DNA of 64,000 nt from Methylobacterium terrae (GTDB taxonomy: Bacteria; Pseudomonadota; Alphaproteobacteria; Rhizobiales; Beijerinckiaceae), in contig NZ_CP029553.1 in NCBI RefSeq assembly GCF_003173755.1, positions 4,302,001 through 4,366,000 of the forward strand. The letters run 5' to 3'. Position 1 is the stretch's first letter; each line of letters starts with the position of its first letter. The notes beneath the pieces are model-generated. The model saw nothing but the letters and a program-made list of their open reading frames with translations. It was not told where the DNA came from and made no database searches. This document shows, in pieces, positions 8,492-17,774 of this stretch. Both the position numbers and the translations under genes were made by a program.

Positions 8492-8812
8492 TCACCCCGG
8501 CGGCGCCAGCCCCTCCGGCCGCTTCACCTCGATCTCCACGAAGGCGATCGGGTGGTCGGAGCCGTTCTGGACGTCGTGGCGGATGCCGGCCGGGCGGCGG
8601 TAGGACTGGCCGTGGGCGAGCGGCACCTCGGTCACCTGCGTGCCGTCGTGGACCCGGAGCGTGCCGGCGGTGATCATCACCACGAAGTAGGGCCAGCCGT
8701 GCTCGTGCCAGCCGGTGACGGCGCCGGGCGAGAAATCCCAGCGGGTGATGCGGACCGTGTCGTCGTCGACCTGGACGGTCGGGACCGCGGGAATCGTGCA
8801 GGCGAAGGCCAT
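8492..8812 (-). CDS. Small cupin-domain protein
   Basis: 106 aa single-domain cupin. Cupin motif 1 is seen as GWHEHGWPYFVVMITAG (metal ligands His36 and His38), and motif 2 as the PAGIRHDVQN region with a third His. Such proteins bind a metal and act as isomerases, dioxygenases or small-molecule sensors. It is 14 bases downstream of the HDAC-like gene in the same direction, in the operon GntR regulator-HDAC-cupin, so it probably acts on a metabolite of that pathway. Function beyond the fold is unknown. Confidence 0.8.
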   Translation of the reverse strand: MAFACTIPAVPTVQVDDDTVRITRWDFSPGAVTGWHEHGWPYFVVMITAGTLRVHDGTQVTEVPLAHGQSYRRPAGIRHDVQNGSDHPIAFVEIEVKRPEGLAPPG

Positions 8813-8826
8813 CGGGGAAGGCTCCT

Positions 8827-9855
8827 TCAGCGGGCGGATTCGAAGCCGGCGAGCACAGCCGTCAGGTTCTCGCCCAGGAGGTCGGAGAGGTAGCCGCCCT
8901 CCTGCACCAGCACCGTCGGGAGGCGCAGGCGCGCCAGCGCCGCGCCGATGCGGCGAAAGCCGTCGGTGGTGATGGCGAGCCCGGCGAGCGGATCGTGCTC
9001 CGAGGCGTCGAGGCCGAGCGCCACCACCAGCGCGGTCGGGGCGAAGGCCGCGACGGTGCGGGTGGCGACGCCCGTGAGCACGTCGAGGTAGCCGTCGTCG
9101 CCGGTGCCGAGGGGCAGCGGCAGGTTGAGGTTGGCGCCGATTCCCTCGCCCTCCCCGCGCTCGTGGGCGTAGCCCCAGACGAAGGGATAGAAGCCGCGCG
9201 GATCGGCGTGGAGCGAGACCGTCAGCACGGAGGGGTCGCGGTAGAAGATCCCCTGCGTGCCGTTGCCGTGGTGCACGTCGACGTCGAGCACCGCGACCCG
9301 CGCGTGGCGCTGGCGCAGGTGAGCGGCCGCGACCGCGCTGTTGTTGAAGTAGCAGTGGCCGCCGGCCCGGTCGCGATAGGCGTGGTGGCCGGGCGGGCGG
9401 CAGAGCGCGTAGGCCGCGTCCTCGCCGTCGAGCACCAGTTGCGCCGCGCTCGCCGCGACGTCCGTCGCGGCGCAGGCCGCCGCATAGGTGCCCGGGCCGA
9501 TCGGGCAGGACGTGTCGACGGTGTGCCAGCCGAGCCGCCCGACGATGTGGGTCGGGTAGGTCGCGGCCTCGCGCACCGGGTGGACGTTGGCGATCATCTC
9601 GGGGCCGTGGTCGGGCAGGGCCTCCCATTCCTCCCAGGCCCCGGCCATGAAGGCGAGGTAGTCGGGGCTGTGGACCCGCGCCCGGGCACCCGCGCCGTGG
9701 GCCTGCGGCGCCGCGACCGTGTGGTTCCCCGCCCTGAGGCCGGCGAGCAGCCGGTCGGCCCGCTCGGGCTGGTCGGCGGCGGGCTTCACCTGGCCGCGCA
9801 CCAGGAAGAACTTCGGGTCGTGGCTGCGATGGTCCTCGGAATGGACGGCCTTCAT
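8827..9855 (-). CDS. Histone deacetylase-fold acetylpolyamine amidohydrolase
   Basis: 342 aa zinc amidohydrolase of the arginase/deacetylase superfamily. The charge-relay pair is RPPGHHA (His157-His158); the metal-binding motif LDVDVHHGNGTQG (Asp191, Asp193, His195) and a downstream GLDASEHDPL Asp ligand are intact, so it should be active. Bacterial members of this subgroup deacetylate acetylpolyamines or other small acyl-amines. ATG 9855 overlaps the stop of the GntR gene (ATGA), so the two are co-translated. Beside it, in divergent orientation, is a peptide-type ABC importer, making an imported N-acylated compound a plausible substrate. Confidence 0.88.
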   Translation of the reverse strand: MKAVHSEDHRSHDPKFFLVRGQVKPAADQPERADRLLAGLRAGNHTVAAPQAHGAGARARVHSPDYLAFMAGAWEEWEALPDHGPEMIANVHPVREAATYPTHIVGRLGWHTVDTSCPIGPGTYAAACAATDVAASAAQLVLDGEDAAYALCRPPGHHAYRDRAGGHCYFNNSAVAAAHLRQRHARVAVLDVDVHHGNGTQGIFYRDPSVLTVSLHADPRGFYPFVWGYAHERGEGEGIGANLNLPLPLGTGDDGYLDVLTGVATRTVAAFAPTALVVALGLDASEHDPLAGLAITTDGFRRIGAALARLRLPTVLVQEGGYLSDLLGENLTAVLAGFESAR

Positions 9856-10565
9856 GGGATCTCCGCGTCTCTCTCGGGGTGGGGGGTGAGGCTGCGCACC
9901 AGCCGGCCGACCTCCCGGCGGGCGACGCCGATATGGTGGTCGACATGGGCGACGATCCGCTCCGGGTGGCCGGCCTCGATGGCCTCCAGCACCGGCTCGT
10001 GGGTGCGGGCGATCTCGTCGGAATCGTCGTAGAGCCGGCCGATCAGCCCGATGACGATCCGCAATTCCGAGGCCAGCCCGTCGAACAGGCGAAGCAGCCG
10101 GGCATTGCCGGCGGCCTCGCAGATCAGCCGGTGGAACTGGTAGTCGGCCTCGACGATGGCGACCGGGTCGTCGCGCCGGGCGAGGTCCCGCATCAGGTCG
10201 AGCTGGCGGCGCAGGGCCTCCCGCAGGGCGGGCGTCAGGCGGCGCGCCGCCTCGACCGCGGCGTGGCGCTCGACGCACAGGCGTAAGGCGTAGAGCTCGT
10301 CGACGTCCTGCGCCGACAATTCGCGCACGAAGAAGCCGCGCCGCGGCGAGGCCTTGAGCAGGCCCTGGCTCTCGAGGAGGCGCGCGGCCTCCCGCACCGG
10401 CGCCCGGCTGATGCCGAGCTCGCGGGCCACCGCCGCCTCCGCCACCTTGGCGCCGGGGGCGAGCCGCCCCTGCACGATCGCGTCGGTGAGCCGCCGCGCG
10501 ACCTGGCGCACGAGGTCGCTCTCGGCCAGCATCGGCAACCCGACGGGTGGGGACATCGCGCGCAT
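9852..10565 (-). CDS. GntR-family regulator (FCD/FadR subfamily)
   Basis: 237 aa: an N-terminal winged HTH (about residues 12-75, including PGAKVAEAAVARELGISRAP split over its helices) and a helical FCD ligand domain to the end (metal-site His residues in FHRLICEA and HVDHHIG). ATG 10565 is preceded by GGAGGTGCG; longer upstream starts would run into the promoter. It heads the regulator-HDAC-cupin operon and is divergent from the aldolase/ABC transporter genes, and probably controls both. An 8-bp palindrome TGTCGACA at 10608-10615 in the gap is a weak operator candidate. Confidence 0.9.
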   Translation of the reverse strand: MRAMSPPVGLPMLAESDLVRQVARRLTDAIVQGRLAPGAKVAEAAVARELGISRAPVREAARLLESQGLLKASPRRGFFVRELSAQDVDELYALRLCVERHAAVEAARRLTPALREALRRQLDLMRDLARRDDPVAIVEADYQFHRLICEAAGNARLLRLFDGLASELRIVIGLIGRLYDDSDEIARTHEPVLEAIEAGHPERIVAHVDHHIGVARREVGRLVRSLTPHPERDAEIP

Positions 10566-10790
10566 CGCACCTCCGTGAGTCGGAATGTGCAATGGTTGAG
10601 CGTCGATTGTCGACACTTTCAGCTTGATCGTCGCGCAAGGCCGGGTCAGTCTAGGCTCATGCCGGGCGATGTCGTGGTCCGTCCGGCCCTGCATCCGGCC
10701 GTCGGCGCGCCAGTCTTCGCGCCGCGCCGCCCGTACACGCGAAGTCGTGGCGGCGTGCCGCGCCGCGCTCTCGTTCCGCGAGGAGGTCCG

Positions 10791-11561
10791 ATGTCGTCAT
10801 CCGCTCATCCGCAATCCGACGCGGCGACCCGGCGCATCCGCGTCGACCTGGCGGCGGCCTACCGGCTGATCCACCGCCTCGGCCTCGACGACAGCATCTA
10901 CACCCACATCTCGGCCCGGCTGCCGGGGCCCGACCACCTTTTCCTGATCAACCCCTACGGCCTGCGCTTCGAGGAGGTGAAGGCCGGCAACCTCGTCACC
11001 GTCGATCTCGAGGGCCGCGTCGTCGACGATCCGTGCGGCCTCGGCATCAACCCGGCGGGCTTCACCATCCACAGCGCGGTCCACGCCGCCCGGGAGGACG
11101 CGTTGTGCGTGCTCCACACCCACACGGTGGCGGGCGTCGCCGTGTCGTGCCAGGAGGAGGGCTTGCTTCCGCTCAACCAGTGGTCGATGCAGTTCGCCGG
11201 GCGGCTGGCCTACCACGACTACGAGGGCATCGCCCTCGACCTCGACGAGCGCCAGCGCCTGGTGGCCGATCTCGGCGACAAGCCGGTGATGGTGCTGCGC
11301 AACCACGGCATGCTGACCTGCGGCCGTTCGGTCGCGGAAGCGTTCAAGCTGATGCACAACCTGGAGCGCTCCTGCCGCGCCCAGGTCGCGCTGCAGGCCG
11401 CCGGCGCCCCGCTGATCCGCCCCTCGGCGGCGGTCGCGGCGAAGACCGCCGGCCAGTACGCCTCGTTCTACGACAAGATGGAGGCGGGTGCGCTGCCCGA
11501 CACCGAGTGGGACGCGTTCAAGCGGATGCTCAAGCGCAGCGACCCGGATTACGAAGAGTAG
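10791..11561 (+). CDS. Class II aldolase/adducin family protein
   Basis: 256 aa, full-length class II aldolase/adducin head domain. The zinc ligands are His109 and His111 in VLHTHTVAG and His172 in LRNHGM. AGGAGGT six bases before ATG 10791 is an ideal ribosome binding site. Family members cleave sugar phosphates by retro-aldol chemistry, but this adducin-like branch is often of unknown substrate and sometimes decarboxylates. It is separated from the ABC transporter genes by a 150-bp inverted repeat and may or may not be co-transcribed with them. Confidence 0.85.
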   Translation: MSSSAHPQSDAATRRIRVDLAAAYRLIHRLGLDDSIYTHISARLPGPDHLFLINPYGLRFEEVKAGNLVTVDLEGRVVDDPCGLGINPAGFTIHSAVHAAREDALCVLHTHTVAGVAVSCQEEGLLPLNQWSMQFAGRLAYHDYEGIALDLDERQRLVADLGDKPVMVLRNHGMLTCGRSVAEAFKLMHNLERSCRAQVALQAAGAPLIRPSAAVAAKTAGQYASFYDKMEAGALPDTEWDAFKRMLKRSDPDYEE

Positions 11562-11599
11562 AGCCGAGCAAACCGCCCGCTGCCGCATTGGTCGCGGGA

Positions 11600-11747
11600 T
11601 CCCCTCTCCCGTGTGGGAGAGGGGTAGGGGTGAGGGTGTGACGCTTCCATCTAAAGCTCGAGGCGTCGTGCTGGCAGCGTGACAGCCCAGATTTATCCTG
11701 ACGCGCGCCACCCTCACCCCTGACCCCTCTCCCACACGGGAGAGGGG
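11600..11747. repeat. Long inverted-repeat element
   Basis: Two arms of about 38 bases, CCCCTCTCCCGTGTGGGAGA... at 11601-11639 and its near-complement ending ...CACACGGGAGAGGGG at 11709-11747, enclose about 70 unrelated bases. Each arm also holds its own hairpin. This is a MITE-like or REP-like unit related in style to the repeats at 19-138 and 21841-22092. Confidence 0.75.
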
Positions 11748-11795
11748 AATGCGCGAGCCCATCAGACGCCGCGACAGGGACCAGGGGACCAACCA

Positions 11796-13346
11796 ATGCT
11801 CAAGACGATTCTGGCCGGCACCGTGCTCTCCCTGGCGCTCGCCGGCGCGGCGCTCGCGCAGACACCGAAGCCCGGCGGCACCGCCAACGCGGTGATCCAG
11901 CCCGAGCCGCCGGGGCTGATGCTGGCGATGGTGCAGAACGGCCCGACCCAGATGGTGGCGGGCAACATCTACGAGGGGCTGCTGCGCTACGATTCGGGCC
12001 TCAAGCCCCTGCCCGGCCTCGCCGAGAACTGGAGGATGAGCGACGACGGCAAGACCTACACCTTCACGCTCGTCAAGAACGCCACCTGGCACGACGGCAA
12101 GCCGTTCACCGCCGACGACGTGATCTTCTCGGTCGAGCTCCTGCGCCAGACCCATGCCCGCGCCCGCGGCAACCTCGCCAAGGTGGCGAGCGTAACGGCG
12201 CCCGACCCCTACACCGTGGTCTTCACCCTCTCCGAGCCGTTCGGGCCGTTCCTCGGCATCTTCGAGGTCGGCTCGATGCCGATGGTGCCGAAGCACGTCT
12301 ATGCCGGCACCGACTACAAGACCAACCCGGCCAACAACACGCCGATCGGCACCGGCCCCTACATGTTCAAGGAGTGGAAGAAGGGCTCCTACATCCGGCT
12401 CGTCAAGAACCCGAACTACCACGTCGCCGGAAAGCCCTATCTCGACGAGATCTACTGGCACGTGATCCCCGACGCCGCCGCGCGCGCCGTGGCGTTCGAG
12501 ACCGGCAAGGTCGACATCCTGCCCGGCGGCTCGGTCGAGAATTTCGACGTGCAGCGCCTCTCGGGTCTCAAGGGCGCCTGCTCGACCACCAAGGGCTGGG
12601 AGTTCTTCAGCCCGCATTCCTGGCTCTGGCTCAACAACCGCAAGGGCCCGATGGCCAACAAGGCGTTCCGCCAGGCTTTGTCCTACGCCCTCGACCGGGA
12701 TTTCGCCCGCGACGTGGTGTGGAACGGGCTCGGCAAGCCGGCCACCGGCCCGTTCTCCTCGACGGTCCGCTACCACGACCCGAAGGCCGCGAAGTATTCC
12801 TACGATCCGGCCAAGGCCAAGGCGTTGCTGAAGGAATCCGGCTACAAGGGCGAGACCGTGCGCCTCCTGCCGCTGCCCTACGGCGAGACGTGGCAGCGCT
12901 GGGCCGAGGCCGTGAAGCAGAACCTCGAGGATGTCGGCATCAAGGTCGAGCTGGTCGCCACCGACGTCGCCGGCTGGAACCAGAAGACCTCCGACTGGGA
13001 CTACGACATCGCCTTCACGTATCTCTACCAGTACGGCGACCCGGCGCTCGGGGTCGGGCGCAACTACGTCTCGTCGCAGATCGCCAAGGGCTCGCCGTTC
13101 AACAACGTCGAGGGCTATTCCAACCCGAGCGTCGACGAGGCCTTCGCGAAGGGCGCGGTCGCGGTCGGCGACGACCAGCGCCGGCCGATCTACGAGGCGG
13201 TGCAGAAGACCCTCGTCGAGGACGCCCCGGTGGCCTGGCTCCTGGAGCTGCAATTCCCGACCATCACCCGCTGCAAGGTCCACGACCTCGTCACCACCGG
13301 CATCGGCGTCAACGACGGCTTCCGCGATGCCTGGATCGAGCGCTGA
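11796..13346 (+). CDS. Peptide-type ABC transporter substrate-binding protein
   Basis: 516 aa periplasmic binding protein of the DppA/OppA (SBP_bac_5) family. Residues 1-22 are a Sec signal peptide ending GAALAQ. Family hallmarks follow, including IYEGLLRYDSGLKPLPGLAE (split across the first lobe) and NATWHDGKPFTADDVIFS. It should bind a peptide, opine or similar amphipathic solute and deliver it to the two permeases encoded directly downstream. First gene of a five-gene importer operon that also contains a GhrA-like reductase. Confidence 0.9.
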   Translation: MLKTILAGTVLSLALAGAALAQTPKPGGTANAVIQPEPPGLMLAMVQNGPTQMVAGNIYEGLLRYDSGLKPLPGLAENWRMSDDGKTYTFTLVKNATWHDGKPFTADDVIFSVELLRQTHARARGNLAKVASVTAPDPYTVVFTLSEPFGPFLGIFEVGSMPMVPKHVYAGTDYKTNPANNTPIGTGPYMFKEWKKGSYIRLVKNPNYHVAGKPYLDEIYWHVIPDAAARAVAFETGKVDILPGGSVENFDVQRLSGLKGACSTTKGWEFFSPHSWLWLNNRKGPMANKAFRQALSYALDRDFARDVVWNGLGKPATGPFSSTVRYHDPKAAKYSYDPAKAKALLKESGYKGETVRLLPLPYGETWQRWAEAVKQNLEDVGIKVELVATDVAGWNQKTSDWDYDIAFTYLYQYGDPALGVGRNYVSSQIAKGSPFNNVEGYSNPSVDEAFAKGAVAVGDDQRRPIYEAVQKTLVEDAPVAWLLELQFPTITRCKVHDLVTTGIGVNDGFRDAWIER

Positions 13347-13357
13347 AGGGTAACGGC

Positions 13358-14326
13358 ATGCTGGGCTTCGTCGCGCGGCGGGTGGGGAAGGGCGTCCTGG
13401 TGCTCCTCGCCATCGTGGTCCTGAACTTCTTCCTGATCCGCCTCGCCCCCGGCGACCCGGCCCTGGTGATGGCCGGCGAGGCGGGGGCGGGCGACGAGGT
13501 CTTCATCGCCCAGCTCCGGGAGAAGTTCGCCCTCGACCAGCCGCTGCCGAGCCAGCTCGCCGCGTATCTCCGCAGCATCGCCGGGCTCGATCTCGGCTAC
13601 TCGGTGCGCCAGCAGATGCCGGTGGCGACGCTGATCGGCGAGCGGCTGCCGGCGACCTTGCTCCTCACCGGCACCGCCTTCGCGGTCTCGCTCTCGCTCG
13701 GGGTGCTTCTCGGATCCCTCGCCGCCCGGCGGGCCGGCACCCTCGCCGACACCGCGATCACCGGGCTGGCGCTCCTGTTCTACGCCACGCCCCTGTTCTG
13801 GGTGTCGCTGATGGCGATCATCCTGTTCTCGGTCCGGCTCGAATGGCTGCCGAGCTTCGGCTTCGAGACCGTGGGGGCGGGCTATACCGGGCTTTCCCGC
13901 GCCCTCGACATCGCCCGCCACCTCGTGCTGCCGGCCATGACCCTCGGGCTGTTCTTCATGGCGGTCTACGTGCGGATGACCCGCTCCTCGATGCTCGAGG
14001 TCTCGCGGCTCGACTTCGTCAAGACGGCCCGGGCCAAGGGCCTGACCGAGGGGGTGATCCAGCGCCGGCACATCCTGCGCAACGCCCTCCTGCCGGTGGT
14101 GACGCTGGCCGGCCTCCAGGCCGGCACCCTCGTCGGCGGCGCGGTGCTCACCGAGACGGTGTTCGCCTGGCCGGGGATCGGGCGGCTGATGTACGAGGCC
14201 CTGCTCCAGCGCGACTACAACCTCCTGCTCGGCGTCTTCGTGGTCTCCTCCGCCATGGTGCTGGTCTTCAACCTCGTCACCGACGTGGTCTACCGCGCGG
14301 TCGATCCCCGCATCGAGGTGGCGTGA
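13358..14326 (+). CDS. ABC transporter permease, DppB type
   Basis: 322 aa inner-membrane permease with six membrane segments: a first helix at the N terminus, a periplasmic loop, then the BPD_transp_1 core. The EAA-like cytoplasmic loop (VKTARAKGL) that contacts the ATPase is clear. ATG 13358 lies 11 bases after the binding-protein stop. The gene overlaps its partner permease by one base (TGATG), so they are translated together. Confidence 0.9.
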   Translation: MLGFVARRVGKGVLVLLAIVVLNFFLIRLAPGDPALVMAGEAGAGDEVFIAQLREKFALDQPLPSQLAAYLRSIAGLDLGYSVRQQMPVATLIGERLPATLLLTGTAFAVSLSLGVLLGSLAARRAGTLADTAITGLALLFYATPLFWVSLMAIILFSVRLEWLPSFGFETVGAGYTGLSRALDIARHLVLPAMTLGLFFMAVYVRMTRSSMLEVSRLDFVKTARAKGLTEGVIQRRHILRNALLPVVTLAGLQAGTLVGGAVLTETVFAWPGIGRLMYEALLQRDYNLLLGVFVVSSAMVLVFNLVTDVVYRAVDPRIEVA

Positions 14327-15204
14327 TGGACAACGCCGTCCCGCTGGCCGCCCCGGCAAAGACCCGCCGCCGCGGGCCGCTCGCCGCCTTCCTGCGCCAT
14401 CCCGGCGCGGTGTTCGGGCTCGTGATCCTGGTCCTCGTCGTCGCGGCGGCGATCCTCGCGCCGGTCCTCTACCCAACCTCGCCCTGGCGCATGGTGCAAA
14501 GACCCTTCGTGCCGCCCTTCACCCTCGAGCGGGTGCCGCTCGGCACCGACGCGCTCGGGCGCGACATCGCCGCCGGGCTGATGCACGGGGCCGGCGTCTC
14601 GCTGATCGTCGGCCTGGTCTCGACGCTCGCCGCCCTCCTGATCGGCGTGCCGCTCGGCGCGCTCGCCGGCTATCTCGGCGGCCGGGTCGACGACGCCTTG
14701 ATGCGCTTCACCGAGCTGTTCCAGACCGTGCCGAGCTTCGCGCTCGCCATCGTGCTGGTCGCGATCCTGCAGCCCTCGCTGTCCTCGATGATCCTCGCCA
14801 TCGCGCTCGTCAGCTGGCCGCCGGTGACCCGGCTGGTGCGGGGCGAAGTATTGTCCCTGCGCTCGCGCGAATACGTCCAGGCGGCGATCGTGACGGGGCA
14901 GACCACCTTCACCATCCTGCGCCGGGAGGTCCTGCCCAACACCCTGTCGCCGATCGTGGTCCTGGCCTCCCTCATGGTGGCGACCGCGATCCTGCTCGAA
15001 TCCTCGCTCTCCTTCCTCGGCCTCGGCGACCCCAACCGGATGTCCTGGGGCTTCATGGTCGGGGCCGGCCGCACGGTGATCCGGCAGGCCTGGTGGATCA
15101 CCGCATTCCCGGGCCTCCTCATCCTCCTCACCGTGCTCGCCCTCAACCTCATCGGCGAGGGGCTGAACGACGCCCTCAACCCGCGCCTGTCCCGGGAGCG
15201 CTGA
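14326..15204 (+). CDS. ABC transporter permease, DppC type
   Basis: 292 aa second permease of the importer, with the DppC/OppC N-terminal cytoplasmic extension and first helix, the conserved GTDALGRD motif in the periplasmic loop, and the coupling loop SREYVQAA in the core. Start overlaps the preceding stop. It pairs with the DppB-type protein to make the membrane channel. Confidence 0.9.
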   Translation: MDNAVPLAAPAKTRRRGPLAAFLRHPGAVFGLVILVLVVAAAILAPVLYPTSPWRMVQRPFVPPFTLERVPLGTDALGRDIAAGLMHGAGVSLIVGLVSTLAALLIGVPLGALAGYLGGRVDDALMRFTELFQTVPSFALAIVLVAILQPSLSSMILAIALVSWPPVTRLVRGEVLSLRSREYVQAAIVTGQTTFTILRREVLPNTLSPIVVLASLMVATAILLESSLSFLGLGDPNRMSWGFMVGAGRTVIRQAWWITAFPGLLILLTVLALNLIGEGLNDALNPRLSRER

Positions 15205-15206
15205 CG

Positions 15207-16826
15207 ATGGATGCCGAGACCCGCCGGATCGCCGCCTCGGTCCGCGACTTGAGCCTCGCCCTGCCGGAGGGCGGCGACCGCCCGAACGCCGTCGACGGCG
15301 TGTCGTTCGACCTCGTGGCCGGCGAGATCCTGTGCCTCGTCGGCGAATCGGGCTCCGGCAAGTCGATGTGCGCCCACGCCCTGATGGGGCTCCTGCCGAA
15401 GGCCGTGCGCCCGGTCGGCGGCACGATCCGCCTCGGCGAGACCGACCTGCTGGCGCAGGACGACGCGGCCTGGCGCGACACCCGCGGCCGGCGGATCGCG
15501 ATGATCTTCCAGGAGCCGATGACGGCGCTGAACCCGCTGATGCGGATCGGCGACCAGATGGCCGAGATGTTCGAGGCCCACGGCCAGCTGACGCACAAGG
15601 AGCGCCGCGCCCGCGCGGTGGCGCTCGCCGGCGAGGTCGGGCTGCCGAACCCGGAGCAGATCGTCCGCTCCTATCCCCACCAGCTCTCGGGCGGGCAGCG
15701 CCAGCGGGCGATGATCGCGATGGCGCTCGCCCTCGAACCCGCGGTGCTCGTCGCCGACGAGCCGACCACGGCCCTCGACGTCACCACGCAGGCCCAGATC
15801 CTGAAGCTCATCCGCGACCTCCAGACCCGCCGCGACATGGCGGTCCTGTTCATCACCCACGATTTCGGCGTGGTGGCGGAGATCGCCGACCGGGTGCTGG
15901 TGCTCCGCCACGGGCGGGTGGTGGAGGAGGGCCCCGCATCCGCCGTGCTCGGCCGGCCGCAGGCCGCCTATACCCGGACGCTCCTGTCCGCGGTGCCGAC
16001 CATGGATCCGCCTTCCCGCCCTCCCCTCTCGGGGCCGAAGGCGGTCGAGGTGGTGGGCCTGCAGAAGACCTACGTCACCGGCGGGGGCCTCTTCCGCACC
16101 CCGCGGCGCACGGCGGCCGCCCGGGACGTGGCCTTCGCGCTCCATCGCGGCGAGACGCTCGGCCTCGTCGGCGAATCGGGCTCGGGCAAGTCCTCGGTCG
16201 CCCGCCTCGTCATGCGGCTGATCGAGCCCGATTCCGGACGCGTGCGCCTCGGCGACACCGACCTGACGGGCTTGCGGGGCGAGGCCCTGCGCCGGGCCCG
16301 CAGCCGCATCCAGATGGTGTTCCAGGATCCCTTCGCCTCGCTCAACCCGCGCCGGAGCGTCGGGCGCATCATCGCCGACGGGCCGGTGGCGCACGGGGTG
16401 CCGCTGGCGGAAGCGATGGAGCGGGCGCGCCGGCTCCTCGGCCTCGTCGGCCTCGACGAGCGGGCGCTGGAGCGGTTTCCGCACGAATTCTCCGGCGGCC
16501 AGCGCCAGCGCGTCGGCATCGCCCGGGCGCTGGCCCTCGAACCGGAGGTGCTGGTCGCCGACGAGGCGGTCTCGGCCCTCGACGTCTCGGTCCAGGCCCA
16601 GGTGCTGGCGCTGCTGGAAGACCTGAAGGCGCGCCTCGGCCTGTCGATGCTGTTCATCACCCACGACCTGCGAGTCGCGGCCCAGATCTGCGACCGGATC
16701 GCGGTGATGCGCCAGGGCGAGATCGTCGAGCTGAAGACCGCGGGCGCGCTCTTCGCCAATCCCGAGCACCCCTATACCCGCGCCCTCCTCGACGCGGTGC
16801 CGGGCCGGGTGCGGCAGGCGGCCTGA
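15207..16826 (+). CDS. Fused dual ABC ATPase (DppD-DppF type)
   Basis: 539 aa with two complete ABC ATPase domains. Domain 1 has Walker A GESGSGKS (near residue 50), signature LSGGQRQR and Walker B LVADEPTTALD; domain 2 repeats GESGSGKS, FSGGQRQR and LVADEAVSALD. A linker near residue 270 carries the oligopeptide-transporter C-terminal element of domain 1. Both motor domains are thus on one chain rather than in separate DppD and DppF proteins, a common arrangement in Rhizobiales. The Ala-Val replacing Pro-Thr after DE in the second Walker B is ordinary for this family. Start ATG 15207 is two bases after the permease stop. Confidence 0.9.
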   Translation: MDAETRRIAASVRDLSLALPEGGDRPNAVDGVSFDLVAGEILCLVGESGSGKSMCAHALMGLLPKAVRPVGGTIRLGETDLLAQDDAAWRDTRGRRIAMIFQEPMTALNPLMRIGDQMAEMFEAHGQLTHKERRARAVALAGEVGLPNPEQIVRSYPHQLSGGQRQRAMIAMALALEPAVLVADEPTTALDVTTQAQILKLIRDLQTRRDMAVLFITHDFGVVAEIADRVLVLRHGRVVEEGPASAVLGRPQAAYTRTLLSAVPTMDPPSRPPLSGPKAVEVVGLQKTYVTGGGLFRTPRRTAAARDVAFALHRGETLGLVGESGSGKSSVARLVMRLIEPDSGRVRLGDTDLTGLRGEALRRARSRIQMVFQDPFASLNPRRSVGRIIADGPVAHGVPLAEAMERARRLLGLVGLDERALERFPHEFSGGQRQRVGIARALALEPEVLVADEAVSALDVSVQAQVLALLEDLKARLGLSMLFITHDLRVAAQICDRIAVMRQGEIVELKTAGALFANPEHPYTRALLDAVPGRVRQAA

Positions 16827-16832
16827 CGCTCC

Positions 16833-17774
16833 ATGGATCGCCTGCCCTGCGTGCTGCTCAGCACCACCACCGACCTGCGCGGCCTGTTCGGCGCGGCGCT
16901 CGAGGAGATCGCCGACCGGGTCGAGATCCTCGACCATCCGGCGCAGACCCCCGAGCGGGTGCGCCTGGCCCTGGGCTGGCGGCCGCCCGCCGACGCGCTG
17001 GCGCGCTACCCCAACCTCGCCGCCCTGTGCTCGATCGCGGCGGGCGTCGACAACCTGCTCGCCTGCCCCGGACGCCCGCCCGACCTGCCGGTGGTGCGGG
17101 TGGTCGATCCCAATCAGGCGCGGGCGATGTCGGGCTTCGTGCTCTGGCACGTCATTGGCCACCAGCGGCGCTTCCAGGCCTACGCCGAGAACCAGCGCGA
17201 CCGGCTCTGGCGCCGCCTGTACGCGCGCGACGCGGGCGCGGTCCCGGTCGGGATCCTCGGCTACGGGAAGATCGGCCGGCGGGTCGCCGGCGATCTCGCC
17301 GCTCTCGGCTTCCCGGTGCGGGCCTGGAGCCGCACGCCGCAAGCGGCGGATCCCGGGATCACCCACCATCACGGGCCGGACGGGCTGGCGGCGATGCTCG
17401 GCGCGAGCGAGGTTCTGGTGAACCTGCTGCCGCTGACGGCGGAGACCCGCGGGATCCTCGACGCCGCTTTGTTCGCGCGCCTGCGCCCCGGCGGTTATCT
17501 GATCCAGGTCGGCCGCGGCGAGCACCTGGTCGAGGCCGACCTGCTGGCGGCGCTCGCCTCCGGCCACCTCGCCGGCGCCGCCCTCGACGTCTTCGCCACC
17601 GAGCCGCTGCCCGCCGCCCACCCGTTCTGGGACCACCCGGCGATCCGCATCACCCCGCACGAGGCCTGCGAGGCGAGCCCGCGGGCCGTCGCCCGCACCC
17701 TGCTCGCCGCGGCGGAGGCCGTGCGCGAGGGCCGGGTGCCGCCGGATACGGTCGATCCGGCGCGGGGCTACTGA
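16833..17774 (+). CDS. GhrA-like glyoxylate/hydroxypyruvate reductase (D-2-hydroxyacid dehydrogenase)
   Basis: 313 aa NAD(P)-dependent D-2-hydroxyacid dehydrogenase. The Rossmann motif is seen as GILGYGKIGRRV near residue 143, followed by the family's LLPLTAETRGIL region; the catalytic Arg is in QVGRGEHLVE and the late His in HEACEA. Its lack of a long N-terminal domain and its motifs resemble GhrA. It is six bases after the ATPase gene, so it belongs to the importer operon, suggesting that breakdown of the imported compound yields a 2-keto acid such as glyoxylate or hydroxypyruvate. Confidence 0.8.
   Translation: MDRLPCVLLSTTTDLRGLFGAALEEIADRVEILDHPAQTPERVRLALGWRPPADALARYPNLAALCSIAAGVDNLLACPGRPPDLPVVRVVDPNQARAMSGFVLWHVIGHQRRFQAYAENQRDRLWRRLYARDAGAVPVGILGYGKIGRRVAGDLAALGFPVRAWSRTPQAADPGITHHHGPDGLAAMLGASEVLVNLLPLTAETRGILDAALFARLRPGGYLIQVGRGEHLVEADLLAALASGHLAGAALDVFATEPLPAAHPFWDHPAIRITPHEACEASPRAVARTLLAAAEAVREGRVPPDTVDPARGY

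Noticed and set aside
10608..10615. TGTCGACA palindrome as GntR operator
   Set aside because: Only 8 bases and not of the FadR-type spacing; kept as a remark, not as a feature.
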